A stretch of 64,000 bases of DNA from Hermatobates lingyangjiaoensis (taxonomy: Eukaryota; Arthropoda; Insecta; Hemiptera; Hermatobatidae), in assembly GCA_026182355.1 (NCBI GenBank), contig JAPFBL010001928.1:6093501-6157500 (forward strand). Reading direction: 5' to 3'. Below the pieces are notes generated by a model, which was not told the DNA's origin, made no database searches, and saw only the letters and a program-made list of their open reading frames with translations. Each line of letters begins with the position of its first letter. Within the stretch, counting starts at the first letter, position 1. Below are positions 11,505-22,931 of this stretch, in pieces. A program made the position numbers and the translations under genes.

Positions 11505-11523
11505 CCCCCCCCCCCCCCCCCCC
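11505..11523. repeat. Homopolymer run of 19 C
   Basis: An uninterrupted cytosine run in otherwise AT-rich DNA. The minus strand is a G tract able in principle to form a G-quadruplex; the plus strand could form an i-motif. It lies inside a spurious minus-strand frame (11429-11686) that it fills with glycines. Confidence 0.95.
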
Positions 11524-11881
11524 GTCCCTTCACCTTGTCCTGAGACGTGAACAGTGGAGGTGGAGGGCTTAACATGATTATAACATGGTTGTTCCTCATA
11601 GCGTGAGTTAAGAAAGAAGAAAGGTACAAATGATTAGACTGTGCCGGCGCCATAGAGTGGAAAGTCCGTGCTATCCAGAGTAACACTCTGGACTATGGGA
11701 CTATCCCTTTGGCTCCAAACAACTATTCAGTTTTCTAAGATAAAGTCAAGTGAATATAGTAGTTTAGATTTCGAACAAAATATTTTCTGTTTGTTTGATT
11801 TGTTATAAATAGTTAATATTTATACCCTTCAACTCATATGGATATTGACTTGTATTAAGTTGTTGATTACCGGGTCTTTAA

Positions 11882-12208
11882 GGGGCCAGGGTAGCTCAAT
11901 GGTTACGTGCTCGCCTCTGAACTGATAGGACCCGGGTTCGATCCCCACCTGGCCCTCGATTTATTCACGCGGGAGGTGAATAAATCTGAGACCGTCGTCC
12001 CTCGGAGAAGGACCTTAAACCGTCGGTCCCGAGCCTGTACGATGTCAGGTACTCGTTAAAGATCCCTACTCTAAATACATTTGAGTTAGGCAAAATTTAG
12101 TACTCCCACTGTGGAATCAATCTTCATTGTGTGGTATCACAAAGGGCCAATGCTTGGCCTACGTGTGTTCCCTTGTGGAACTTCCACTGCAACCTAACCT
12201 AACCTAAC
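11882..12208 (+). mobile_element. tRNA-derived SINE, copy 1
   Basis: The 5' head (11884-11954) is tRNA-like with a perfect 7-bp acceptor stem GGCCAGG/CCTGGCC. It has an A box TAGCTCAATGG (11892-11902) and a B box GGTTCGATCC (11935-11944). A tRNA-unrelated body of about 230 bp follows, and the 3' end is a run of AACCT units (about 12190-12208). The body matches the minus-strand copy at 36.0-36.6 kb, which proves an interspersed family. Being tRNA-derived, it would be transcribed by RNA polymerase III and copied by a partner retroelement; the partner is unknown. Confidence 0.9.
11892..11944 (+). promoter_or_regulatory. Internal Pol III promoter (A and B boxes) of SINE copy 1
   Basis: The A box matches TRGYNNARNNG and the B box matches GGTTCGANNCC, with normal tRNA-like spacing. 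Confidence 0.85.
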
Positions 12209-14331
12209 GGATCTTTATATTGTCGTACTGTTTTACATCTGTAGTTTGTCTTTTACATATAAAGTTCAGTGCTAAAATTCGAATGCCATGAGCCTGCGTC
12301 CAATAAATAAAATTCAGAAACAGAAAACTCATTCACGTTTCAACCCAAAACTCTTCCAATATTTATAAAGGATTGTAATAGACACCCTTTTTTAGCAAAC
12401 AAGAAATCTACACCATCACAATGCATATTTAGCATCAGAATATATGAAACATTGTAAGAAATTTAGTTATGAGTAGAAAGTAATGCATTTAAAACCAATC
12501 TACTATTCCCTGCGAGTCATTCTCAACTATGAAGGTAGTTTACGCCCCGCGTCCCACTAAATGAAAACAACTGATTTAAACAATGAAGACTTTTTCAATT
12601 GAGACAATTTCTAAGACTTAAAGTTTTCTATAAATGTATTTACTAAGTCAACGAATAAGTGGTGACATTGCTTGAATACCAAGAATATTTAGTCAGCTTT
12701 GAATTTCATTGAACAAATAACTGAGTAAATAAAAATCTGTCAAATTTTAACGTTTAGCAAGCTTTGAAAGAGGTAATTAACTTAAAATAAGACTTTTACT
12801 GTAACATTCTTACAATAGCAATGCTATTAAAACAACATGGTCTTTTAGATGTCATATCTGATGTTGTTGATAAAAAAAAAATGCAAATGAACTGTTTTGT
12901 GGGGGAGAAAAAGGTAAAAGATCCAAGAGTCAAACACAAATGTAGGTCAGAAAGAAGGATTTGCAAAGTACAGAGGACAACAGAGGCGTCTGCATGAATA
13001 TTCCATTAGCACCTGGTTCGGAGTTTGTGTATCGACAAGGGCCAGGTCCAAGCAATTGCGCTAATTCTCTTCAAGACCTCCTCTGTATCACTCGAAACCA
13101 AATTAATCCTACAACACATCACCTTCCTAGTAATTATAATCACATTTATTATTCACTAAAACTCAGGTGGCTTTAATGTCTTTGAAGCCAAAAGTGTAAT
13201 TTAACTTTACACCTTCATAATCTTTATTCGTTTAGAACCAACTAATGGTAAAATAAGTCTGTCCATAAATGACATTAAAAAAAAAAATAAGTGGCAGTAA
13301 TGTACGAAAAATACCTTATAAATTAAAAAAAATATAAATAAAAGCCAATAAATAAGTGAATGACGATTAATTTTGTAAATTTTATAAAGTAAAGTATAGC
13401 TATCATAAAAAAAAAAATCCACAGGAGATTTTGACAAATCTATTTGTTTTGAGGTACTCAAAGTACACTGTTGACGTTTTCCGATGATATCAAAGTGGGT
13501 GGGTGTGGGTAGATGTGTATGCACAAGTTTATGGGTACTCTATAACACACACCGTTTGATGGATCAAAATTTACTTTTACAAAAAAAAAAAAAAAAAGTT
13601 ACAAAAGTTAAAAAATCACTCTTTTGACCAAATGTGATTTTAGACTATATTTATTTTCAGCTATAATTCTAGAATGTTAAAATTTTTGGAATTATTATGA
13701 AACTAATAGCAGAATAAGCTGAAGAAAACATCAGATTTATTCAAAAACTGCAAAGAACAGTCTTGCATTAAAAAAAAAATTGTATTATAAAAGCTTGTCA
13801 GTTTGATGGAAGTCACACTATTTGACAAATCACAATAAGATTTCACTCAAAAACGTATTTTTTCTAAACACTATATCTTCATTATTACTTTAGTGGTGAT
13901 TTCCATGATTATAGTACCATTTGACACATCTGTATATTTGTATATTTTTGAAAAAGTCATTCAGTTTTACATGTTTTATTGAATATTAAACCAATTTTAA
14001 ATATTGTCAATTTTCTGGATAGTTTTATAGCTTTTGAAATTTTTTTTTACAATCACTAAGAAGAATGTTACATAGTTCACCAAAAGATTTATTTTTGTAA
14101 TGCTTTTCTTGTACACTAAACACTAACCAAACATTATAATATAATCTAATACGTTACAGTTATCTTCAAACATCATCCATAAAATATTTAAATAAGGAAA
14201 TTACCATTTAATATAAACCAAAATTACAATCAAAAAAAGAATAATTACAAAAGTAATAACTACTCATTTTGAATAATTAATAGATGATATGAGACTGTAA
14301 GATAGAGAGATTAGGCATTTACTATTAGCGT
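12209..14331. other. AT-rich region without recognisable gene
   Basis: Contains A-runs and short open frames such as 12961-13176 and 13207-13524. None shows family motifs. Confidence 0.5.
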
Positions 14332-14384
14332 TTATATTAGAAATAGGTAAAACCGTCATACCTCGTAAGATAATCATGGAGTTG

Positions 14385-14413
14385 GAGCGCTTTCGGATGT
14401 TGTCCATCTTCGA
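14385..14413 (-). ncRNA. F6 hammerhead-like ribozyme motif, degenerate core
   Basis: Minus strand: TCGAAGA in place of CTGAAGA, unpaired T, stem GGA/TCC, GAA, palindrome AGCGCT, C at the cleavage position. The first two core bases are changed, so it is probably inactive. Confidence 0.6.
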
Positions 14414-14485
14414 TCGCAACAAACCTACTGAGATTTAACATTTAAATACTGAGATAGTAACAACCAGTCAGTAGGTTTGTTGCGT

Positions 14486-14514
14486 TCGAAGATGGACAAC
14501 GTCCGAAAGCGCTC
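14486..14514 (+). ncRNA. F6 hammerhead-like ribozyme motif, degenerate core
   Basis: TCGAAGA, unpaired T, stem GGAC/GTCC, GAA, palindrome AGCGCT (14508-14513), C at 14514. GTTG upstream and CAAC downstream can pair as an offset stem I. Confidence 0.62.
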
Positions 14515-14569
14515 CAACTCCATGATCATCTTACGAGGTATGACGGTTTTACCTATTTCTAATATAAAT

Positions 14570-15960
14570 CATACTAACCTCAGTGGTATTAACAATATGC
14601 ATGTATTAGCGTTTAATTGAATACCATTATCTGTGCATTTCTTTTATACTGAGTTTTTTTAAGATTCATTTTGGATTGTTTCTTAACGCTTTACATTGAT
14701 AATTATGTAAGTGTTAAATTCATGGGTGACTTCATCAATGAATAAGTTTGAAATGCCAATAAAAAATCAAGAAAATGGCTCCACAAAGTATGGATGAAAA
14801 AGACCTCAACAAGCTGGTCCTGTGTTAGTCTCCCTAACTTGCAGCCTGCTTGTAACCTAGTCAAAAAGATCTTTTAAAGAAAGTGACTTTAGAGAAAAAT
14901 CTCTAAATATGATTCTTTTTTAAATTTCAGATATAGTATTGAATAATAATGTAGTGAATAAGTAACCATTTTTATGATTCTTATTCAGCGTCATTATTTC
15001 TTTGATACACTTTTCTTTATTGCCTCTTTGAATCTCAACTCGTTCCCTTTATCTTGTGGTTTTTTTTTCTCTTTCCCCTCCTGGTGATAAAACACTGATT
15101 AGTCTAATAAACTACCTGTCACGCCTGGCCAACCAGCCCAGTTCTTCTCCTCTGATAACTCAGTGAGTTATGTCAGTTCCTTCTTTAAATATTTTGTTGT
15201 TGGTTAATTTACGCAAATATCATTTAAAATTTAGCAGTATAATTTAAAGCACTTTATGCTACAATGTGTATGAAATATATAAACTTGCTTTTCCCATATA
15301 TGTGGGATATATGAGATAAATGTTTTGTTCATGCTTTCCGGAGGCTACTGCTATGTAGTGGAAGGTCAGGTAGCACGAAAGCTTTGTGGTCATCAAAGCA
15401 TTTATCATGAAATCTTAAGTCCATCCTTGAAAACCAACCATGGGTTTCAACCATCGCCAAACCAAAGTGCTTTGTTTCCCTGCTTCTTCTCTACTTATTA
15501 TGTTTGAACCAAATATTAGACTTTGTAAAACTTTTGTCATTCAAAATTTTGTTCCTCAATTCGATTTCTGAACCATTTTTTTCTTTTTTCGGCTCTTTTT
15601 CTTTAAGTTTCATAATATATATATTATATTTTATTCATCGTCAAAGTGAAAAACCCAACTGAAATACTAGATGCAGAAAACATCTGGTGAGGGGTTAGGA
15701 AGATGATATCCAGATGTATTCTTGTTTTCTGATTAAGTTTAGGTGACATGAGAACTTAGGATAGTGAAGCTTAGATGGGATACAATCGTAAGATAAATAA
15801 ACATAGATAACAGATCGTATATACGAACGTAGAGCAAATATAATATGATTGATGAATACATCGTAATCGGTGAAATACACTAATATGGGAAACCTTGGAC
15901 AATCTTTAATATCGAATAGGTGTCCCCGACTACCTACCCCGAAAAATATGACCACAAAAC
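14570..15960. other. AT-rich region; F3 relic at about 15650-15700
   Basis: A stretch near 15650-15700 (CCCAACTG, then ACTAGATGCAGAAAA, then TCTGGTGAGGGGTT) matches sequence beside the F3 copy at 39.9 kb, so it is a worn fragment of that element. Nothing else is recognisable; the short open frames have no motifs. Confidence 0.5.
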
Positions 15961-15984
15961 ACACGCAAGAGTATATCACAAGAG

Positions 15985-16058
15985 TATATATATATATATG
16001 ATAAACGAAAAACGGTCCGGTAGGACAGATAACACTTAAAACACTTAAGTGTTATATG

Positions 16059-16092
<34 letters not shown>
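15985..16092. repeat. AT tracts around an F12 terminal hairpin
   Basis: AT microsatellites flank a segment with GATAAACGAAAAACGG and a short palindrome around AACACTTAAG. The same end sequence follows the F12 unit near 26.95 kb, inverted. Confidence 0.6.
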
Positions 16093-16130
16093 ACTTTAAA
16101 TTATACAAAGCATGACACAGAAAAGAGAAC

Positions 16131-17757
16131 AAAAAATCTGGAGTGGCCTACACTCTACTTTACTATAAGTAACTTAATGTCAAATTTCTTGAGTATATAA
16201 AACATAACGTCTCATTTAAGCATAACGTAAACATCTAAATGGGATATAATTATTAGCCTTTCATTCCTGAGGTAGTACAGATAGTGATTGAAGGACATAT
16301 CATTTTATAAGCTTATTTTTGTACATCACAAATAATTTATTATTTGCAAATAATTGAATTAGTATAACTACAGCAGTAATAACATTTTTGAAAAACCAAA
16401 GTGAACATTTCTTGAAACGATTTATTCTCCTACAAGAGAATGGCATTCGTTCAAACAGCCAGTGGATTTCTTACATCGTTTACTTGACATCCTTCTACAT
16501 TGAATATTAAAGCAAATTTTTAAATTTAAAACAGGAAAATACCCTTTTTTTCTCTAAAAAACATCTTAAACTGCGAAGAAAATGTTGTTTTAAGGTGATT
16601 TGTTAATTAAAGATGTACGATAATTATATTTATTAATCTCTAAAAGAAAGATTCAGATTATGAATTATCATTTACATTTTTGGTCTTTTATAGAATTATC
16701 ATACTGGGAATTTTAATCTTTAAAATAATAATAATAATAAGCTTTTTAGTATTTAATAAGATCATTTTCCTTCCCCTTTGTCAAATAACATATATACGAT
16801 TTTTTTCTGAGTGAGTATTAACATTTTCCTGCACAATATTATTCCTCTTACATCTCATATAATTCAATAAACAATTTAAACTGTTCCTTAATAAAATCAG
16901 TTTTATCTCAGTGGATTCGCTCAAAAAATTTCTAAGTCAATGTAAACAATGTAAAAAAATCTGGAGTGGCCTACACTCTACTTTACTATAAGTAACTCAA
17001 TGTCAAATTTTTGAGTATATAAAACATAACGTATCATTTAAGCATAACATAAATATCTAAATGGGATATAATTATTAGCATTGCATTCCTGAGGTAGTAC
17101 AGATAGTGATTGAAGGACATATCAATTTATAAGCTTATTTTTATACATCACAAATAATTTATTATTTGCAAATAATTTCATTAGTATAACTACAGCAGTA
17201 ATATCATTTTTGAAAAACCAATGTGAACATTTCTTGAAACGAAATATTATCCTACAAGAGAACATGGCTATTGTTCAAATAGCCAGTAGATTTCTTACAT
17301 CGTTTACTTAACATCCTTCTACATTGAATATTAATGTAAAATTTTCAAATTTAAAACAGTAAAATACCCTTTTTTTCTCTGAAAAACATCTTAAACAGCG
17401 AAGAAAATGTTGTTTTAAGGTGATTTGTTAATTAAAGATGTACGATAATTACAGTTATTAATCTCTAAACAAAAGATTTATATTTTGAATTATCTTTTAC
17501 ATTTTTGGTTTTTAACAGAATAATTATACTGGGAATTTTATGGCTTCTTAGTATTTAATAAGATCATTTTCCTTCCCCTTTGTCAAATAACATATATACG
17601 ATTTTTTTTTAATGAGTGTTATCATTTACCTGCACAATATTATTCCTCTTACATCTCTTATAAGTCAATAATATATTTTCATTTTTCCATTAGAAACATC
17701 AATTTTATCTCAGTGGATTCGCTCAAAAAATTTCTAAGTCAATGTAAACTATGTAAA
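16131..17757. repeat. R1: tandem duplication with 823-bp offset
   Basis: Two diverged direct copies (16131-16954 and 16955-17757) both begin with TCTGGAGTGGCCTACACTC and end with CTCAGTGGATTCGCTC followed by AATTTCTAAG. Substitutions and small indels separate them. Related fragments occur at about 49.73-49.82 and 50.09-50.15 kb, interrupted there by an F3 unit, and inverted at about 40.19-40.27 kb. No protein is encoded; it looks like a non-autonomous interspersed repeat. Confidence 0.85.
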
Positions 17758-17789
17758 AAAATACAAAAAATTCGACAAGTATAGCAGGT

Positions 17790-18590
17790 GATCTCTTAGT
17801 CTAGGATAAACAAAGAGTTTTTATATCGTTATTGCTCTTTTCCGTAATTGAAACTACATGATTTTTTTTTTATGAATTGCTAATGTTTTGTTCCATTTTT
17901 GGTAAAATTTTCATAATTTTTTAACGAGCCGTTTAGCGTCAAAAAAACATTTTCTGAAAACACAAATCGTACTCTAACGCCCCTTTAGCGAATGTAATTT
18001 TAGAAAAAAATATCTCAACTCATTGTCCATATAATGTTCTATTTATAGGCATAGTTTCATTCTTGTCCGTCAAACAGTATGGCTTGTATCGCTCTCACAA
18101 GGTTTCAGATTGATTTATAAGTCAAAATTTGTACATTTTATTGAAAAAAAAATATTTCCTGTTGATATAAAATTTTGAATATATTTTTCGTTTGTTCCAT
18201 TTGTAACCTCAAAGATAATGTCAAAATCTCAAAACTCTAGGGTTAGTAGTTTAGGATAAATAAATGTTTTAAAAAAAACGGTTTTTGGCAAAAAAAGTGA
18301 CTTTCCCATCATGCATAATTCTTCCCAAACAATAGGGACCTTCGTCTAAATGGGGCCCATTTTTGTGTAAAATATCAACTTGATCCATCAAAGATTCTGG
18401 ACCGTAGCGTGGTAACAAGCAATGCTAACACAACCGCACCCACCCACGCACCCACCCACCCACCCACACACACACAGACATCATCGTAAAAACGTCATAA
18501 AACGACTTCTGGTACCTCAAAACATGTAATTCCGTCAAAATCTCGAGATCGAATTTTTTCACGATCACTATACTTTACTTATAGTAAAGT
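17790..18590. repeat. R2 interspersed repeat
   Basis: Matches about 49.43-49.74 kb in several blocks: TAGGATAAA-like and CATCATGCA segments, then AAAATATCAA, then a C-rich and ACAC-rich stretch ending ACAGACATCAT. Both copies adjoin R1-type sequence, so R1 and R2 may be parts of one larger element. No open frame. Confidence 0.6.
18437..18477. repeat. CCAC/ACAC simple repeat
   Basis: Short CACCCACC and ACACAC run inside the R2 repeat. Confidence 0.85.
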
Positions 18591-18596
18591 AAAAAA

Positions 18597-18740
18597 ACAC
18601 TTACAGAATTCTATATTTCGAACTGTTGTTCGTCATCAGGAGAGTAGACTAGAAGAGAGGACGAAGTGAGAGAGATCTCCCCACGTCGAAGAACGGAGCG
18701 CGAATTATATATATATTGTATGTATATATATATATATATA
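18597..18740. mobile_element. F4 ribozyme unit with AT tract
   Basis: Begins with ACACTTACAG, carries the F4 motif on the minus strand, and ends at GCGCGAATT followed by (AT)n. Organisation equals one arm of the F2, F5 and F10 units. Confidence 0.7.
18612..18639 (-). ncRNA. F4 hammerhead-like ribozyme motif
   Basis: Minus strand: CTGATGA, unpaired C, stem GAAC/GTTC with loop AACA, GAA, palindrome ATAT, then A. All core positions fit. Stem I is short. Confidence 0.76.
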
Positions 18741-18810
18741 AATATTTCACATAAACACGTGAAACAACAATCAATGATCAAACCACAATAAGAAATGGGA
18801 AAACAAGACT

Positions 18811-18845
18811 AAGATCTTTCAACCGTAACAAGCGGTCTTCGTCAG
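18811..18845 (-). ncRNA. F3 hammerhead-like ribozyme motif
   Basis: Minus strand: CTGACGA, unpaired A, 5-bp stem GACCG/CGGTT, GAA, palindrome AGATCT, T. A perfect 4-bp stem I GACT/AGTC brackets the core (18846-18849 with 18807-18810). Confidence 0.8.
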
Positions 18846-18898
18846 AGTCAAAAACCCTTGATAAAAGAGTCAAAAACCCCGGAGTTGGGTTTTTGACT

Positions 18899-18933
18899 CT
18901 GACGAAGACCGCTTGTTACGGTTGAAAGATCTT
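18899..18933 (+). ncRNA. F3 hammerhead-like ribozyme motif
   Basis: CTGACGA at 18899-18905, unpaired A, stem GACCG/CGGTT, GAA, AGATCT at 18927-18932, T at 18933, with stem I GACT/AGTC. Confidence 0.8.
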
Positions 18934-18984
18934 AGTCTTGTTTTCCTATTTCTTATTGTGGTTTGATCATTGTATATATATATA

Positions 18985-19740
18985 ACCATATTTATATATA
19001 ACAAACATGGTTTATAATCAACAATCAACAATTAAGTACAAAAATTAACGAATAATACATAATAGGAATTAAGAAATGTGATCTAGATCTGCCAATCAAC
19101 TAACGGTCCTCTACAACCACACAAGAATGACATTGTCATCAAATAATTGAATTGTGATTGATTAGGTGATACGTTGACATATAAGATGGCAAAGTAAAGC
19201 GTAAAAAATACATACATTTGTTTTTTTTTTATATATTTTCCTTGACTATTAATCAAAGGAAGTATAAATATCATTAAAGTTTTACTCTACCAATGAACCA
19301 ATACATAAATAAATTTGAATTAAAATCGAATAAAATATCCTACTCAAAATATATGAAATTTATTCGAAACAATAAAGTAATAGTTGAACAAAGAGGCATT
19401 AGCATCAACCAGAAGAAATGTAATATATCAAGATTATGTTTTTAAAATCCCAACATCTGGGACAAGGATGAACTATGTCAAGAAACTGAATTCTAAAGTT
19501 TACCGTCGCATACATAATGTATTATTACAGTGCACATCTTGAATTCTTTCTTATATCAGTGCTTTTAAATATTGAAATGTCTAAAAAGTTATTTATTTTA
19601 ATATTAACCATATTAAAATAAACTTACACTTATAAAACAAAATTATAATATTCTTTTCAATAAATTATCTTAACAATAACAACTTAAAAAAGATAAATCA
19701 TAGGGGAAAAAAGTTTTCTGTTGGTAACAAATTAATAACA
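18985..19740. other. AT-rich spacer, no gene seen
   Basis: No support for any gene or array. Confidence 0.5.
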
Positions 19741-19920
19741 TTTAAATCATTAGTTGTGCAATCTGTGGTATTTACTCATTCTGAGGTAAAATTGATAAGC
19801 AAACAAAAGTCTCCACACAAATGAAGTTTTATTCAACAGCAACAACGCGTTTCGAACATTTTGTGTTCATCATCAGGAAGACACCAAGGATGTGGTGCTG
19901 ACGGGTTGGTCCAGTGAAAA
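19741..19920 (-). mobile_element. F1 solo unit
   Basis: Starts with the F1 tail (CATTAGTTGTGCAATC), continues through CTGAGGTAAAATTG and the ribozyme motif, and extends beyond it into CACCAAGGATGTGG. It is not inverted, so it shows the single-arm structure of the F1 terminus. A small CAGCAA insertion lies just outside the ribozyme core. Confidence 0.85.
19844..19876 (-). ncRNA. F1 hammerhead-like ribozyme motif
   Basis: Minus strand: CTGATGA, unpaired T, stem GAACA/TGTTC (one variant loop base), GAA, palindrome ACGCGT, T. Core intact; the bases that would form stem I are disturbed by the adjacent insertion. Confidence 0.75.
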
Positions 19921-21689
19921 CACTTATGGTTGTTTGTTGTCATTAAATTTTCAATACCAGTAAACTATGCAAGTAGTGTTGCTTTGAATTGCGAAATTTT
20001 TTACAATAAAACAGTTACATTGTGATAAAATTTGTCCCAAGCATAGATCTTAATACTAAATTTCCTTAACAAACTTTTAGTTTCATTAATTTTTGAAAGT
20101 TTAGATAATTCCAAAAATATATTCCTAAAATTAACTATGTATTTTTATTGCGTTAAAAAAAGTTACACCTCTTAAGGATATAATAAAAAAATTGAATAGT
20201 CCAACTGTAGGACTATAAAAATGTTTTTGCATCATTCATTGGTCAATAAACATTATAATCTTAAATTAAGAACTTTAATTTTTACTTTAAAATCCAAATT
20301 TTTCCTTGAAATAGTCAATTTTATTTGAGCGATTTTATTATAGTAAACTCATGTTATTTGAGTATTGATTATAATAAACTCTACAATAATATCCTCAACA
20401 AATATACTAATACACAAATATCCTCAAGAAATGCAGTTTTTTTAACAGATTATTTAACTTGGTCTACAAACGTAAAAAAAATTACAGTCATATCAGTTCT
20501 GGACTAGAAGACTAAAAATTATAATTAATCGAGAATAAATATGATATCTTATTGTACTCATATAATGATATACAAGAAGATACAATATCAAAGCTGAAGC
20601 AGATAAGTAAGAACTGTAATTCATAAGGAATAAATGATGGCGAGTAAGATTCAATCATTTATAAAAGAAGTAAATATCAAAACATGCATGAAACCTATAA
20701 GTAATTTAATTAAAAGTAAAAGCAAAATATAATTTCACCTTCAAAACACGAGTGTGTACTTGTCTCTTATAAATTAATATGTACACAATAAATTAAATAC
20801 ATTTTATTAAACATACAATACAAATAACTGGAAATTCTCGTTTCGATACTGACAACATAGTTTATTTACATTAGTAAACACTGCATCATTGACGACGTAT
20901 TAATAAATCTGTTAGAACTTCATTTTCCTAAGCTATTTCAATGCCAATGTTTTTACTCACAATATTTTTAAATAATTTTTTTGTACCAATTATTTGCTAA
21001 AATAATTCTCTTATGCAATACTTAAACATAATCCAGGTAAGTCACTTAATAGTAGGATTTTAGAGGATGTGAGAAATCTATAACTGAAATTAAAAAGTCT
21101 TTTAATCGTTGGACACAAGCCAGAAGAAATCCAATTTCTGAAATCAGTGTGCCAAATTTTAATCCGATTTTCAGCGACTAAGCTTATTCCAGGGAAATCT
21201 AATTGGCAAATAGCAATTCGTGTAAACTCAATTATTTTAATGTACTTAAATGAATCTAACCTTGTTAGTGGTTTATTATTATATTTTTTTTTTCACTAAA
21301 ACAGTTAACTTCTTTTGAACATTAATTTCTAAAATCCGTATAATTTTCTATACCTCTTATATTTTCTTAATTAATTTAACCTTAATCTAGAGATTATTTC
21401 ACAACACTTGTAATTGAAATTTCAGCCCCAGATTTAAGTCACAGCGCAAAGAGTAATATTTAGACAGGGTTTGTATGAAACAAATCGACACTAAAATATA
21501 TATTAACTGCATCAATCAAGTTATTTTCATTTCAAGTGTAGTCACGATACAATTGTTAACCTTATTAAAAAGGCAGATATAACAATACATATAACAAGAT
21601 TTCACAGAACACCTATTTGTGTTTTAATTTAAAAGAATTTACAGTACAATATCTCATAGTGAACTATGTTTACTTTCAGGCATAAAAAT
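19921..21689. other. AT-rich region without recognisable gene
   Basis: Dense stops on both strands. A 60-codon frame near 20325 has no recognisable motif. Confidence 0.5.
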
Positions 21690-22931
21690 TATTATTCTTT
21701 GCGCAGAAGAGTTAAATGTACAGTATTAGATAACAAAGGGAAACAGTTTAAAGAAAATATGGAATTGAAATTTAGATATGACTTCAATAAATTACCCACT
21801 AATCAGTTACAAAGATATCCAGGTTGACTCAGTATACTACAGACTACAGATGAAAGCAAAACGGAATCAGATGTTGGATCAGCATTTCTTGTATACCAAC
21901 GAAATGCTATTATTGAAAAGAAAGGCTACAGACTAAGTCATGGTTGTTCAAAACAATGAGGCAAAACTACTAGTCACGCAAAAGACATAGGTGCTTATCT
22001 AATCAACCCCGAGTTGACAACTAGGCATCTATGTCATATTGTATCTGATAGTAAAGAAAGAAAAACTACACTAACAAACCATAAACACCATTAGCAAAAT
22101 TACTTTAATAAGAAGTATTAGAGAACATCTGAGCACTCTTTATATGAATCAGAAAAAATGGAAATACTATATTCTTGGGCGAAAGCCCATGCAGAAACTT
22201 TGAAGGAGTCAAACGAACGAATGACATTCCCAAGCAAATGGCAATTGACAGAATGAATAAGCTATCTTACATCTCTATGAAAGCGTTATAAAAGAGAGCT
22301 TTATATTGACTGCATACAAAAATGGAATTTGCATGAGATGACCAGTTCTGCTGGGTTTAGAGGATTTTTTCCCTACAGTTGCATCGCGTATGAGGATCTC
22401 TAACTTCCACCCTGAATACAAATTTATACGATTCCTCACCGATCATGAAAGATTTTCCAAGTATATCTTCATAAAATGGTTATAATTTTCTCTTCAGAGA
22501 TCTTTGCGAACAGGAAACTCAGAATACTAATCATTCACTAAACAGTACTTATCACTTATAGATAAAATTCACCATTAAACTGAAAGTACTTATGTTTCAG
22601 AACAAGAAAGCTGGTAGAAAGTGAAGGAAGGAAGAGACTATTACTCAAAAAACCACGTAAATGATCCAAGCACTCATTGATAGTATGGTTACAAGCATAC
22701 AAGTATAGTCAATACAAGTATGCAAGCATGGTCAATGATAGTATTGAAGTAGTTGACATCTATAGCCGCCATAACAAGAAGAAATTCGAGAACTCCAGGT
22801 ACCGGAAGGCAGTTGAGCAGTTTCAAGAAGTAGAATTCTTTGCAAGAAGAAAATGGCTTCCTAACTACAGGTTAGAAGCTAATTCATCTTCAAATCCTAT
22901 GCGTGAAAGAACCACAGCTTCAAACTCCTAG
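21690..22931 (+). pseudogene. Possible decayed coding relic, unidentified
   Basis: Composition is less AT-biased than in neighbouring DNA and successive short open stretches in different frames read as plausible protein. One is near 22340-22450 (containing RISNFHPEYKFIRFL) and another is the 84-codon frame at 22677-22931 (containing FARRKWLPNYRLEA). Stops and frame changes separate them. I do not recognise the family; a decayed transposon gene is possible. This rests only on composition and peptide appearance. Confidence 0.25.

Larger units (their letters stand above)
14332..14569. repeat. F6 foldback with two ribozyme motifs
   Basis: Inverted arms of about 100 bp (about 14332-14430 and 14468-14569) end in CGTCATACCTCGTAAGAT and its complement, with an unrelated spacer of about 35 bp. 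The same arms occur at 51.99-52.15 kb. Confidence 0.92.
18741..18976. repeat. F3 foldback with two ribozyme motifs
   Basis: Arms from TTTCACATAAACACGTGAAA to GAGTCAAAAACCC are inverted around a short centre. Flanked by AT tracts on both sides. F3 is the most frequent family in the window, with a dozen or more full or partial copies. Confidence 0.93.

Noticed and set aside
11884..11954. Functional tRNA gene
   Set aside because: The tRNA-like head is followed by the same SINE body at two loci and I cannot assign a sound anticodon loop.
18437..18477. Possible telomeric or interstitial telomere repeat
   Set aside because: It is a CCAC/ACAC simple repeat inside R2, not TTAGG.
18741..18976. Rho-independent terminator or attenuator
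   Set aside because: The hairpins are interspersed repeat copies with arms of about 100 bp, not linked to genes, in a eukaryotic genome.
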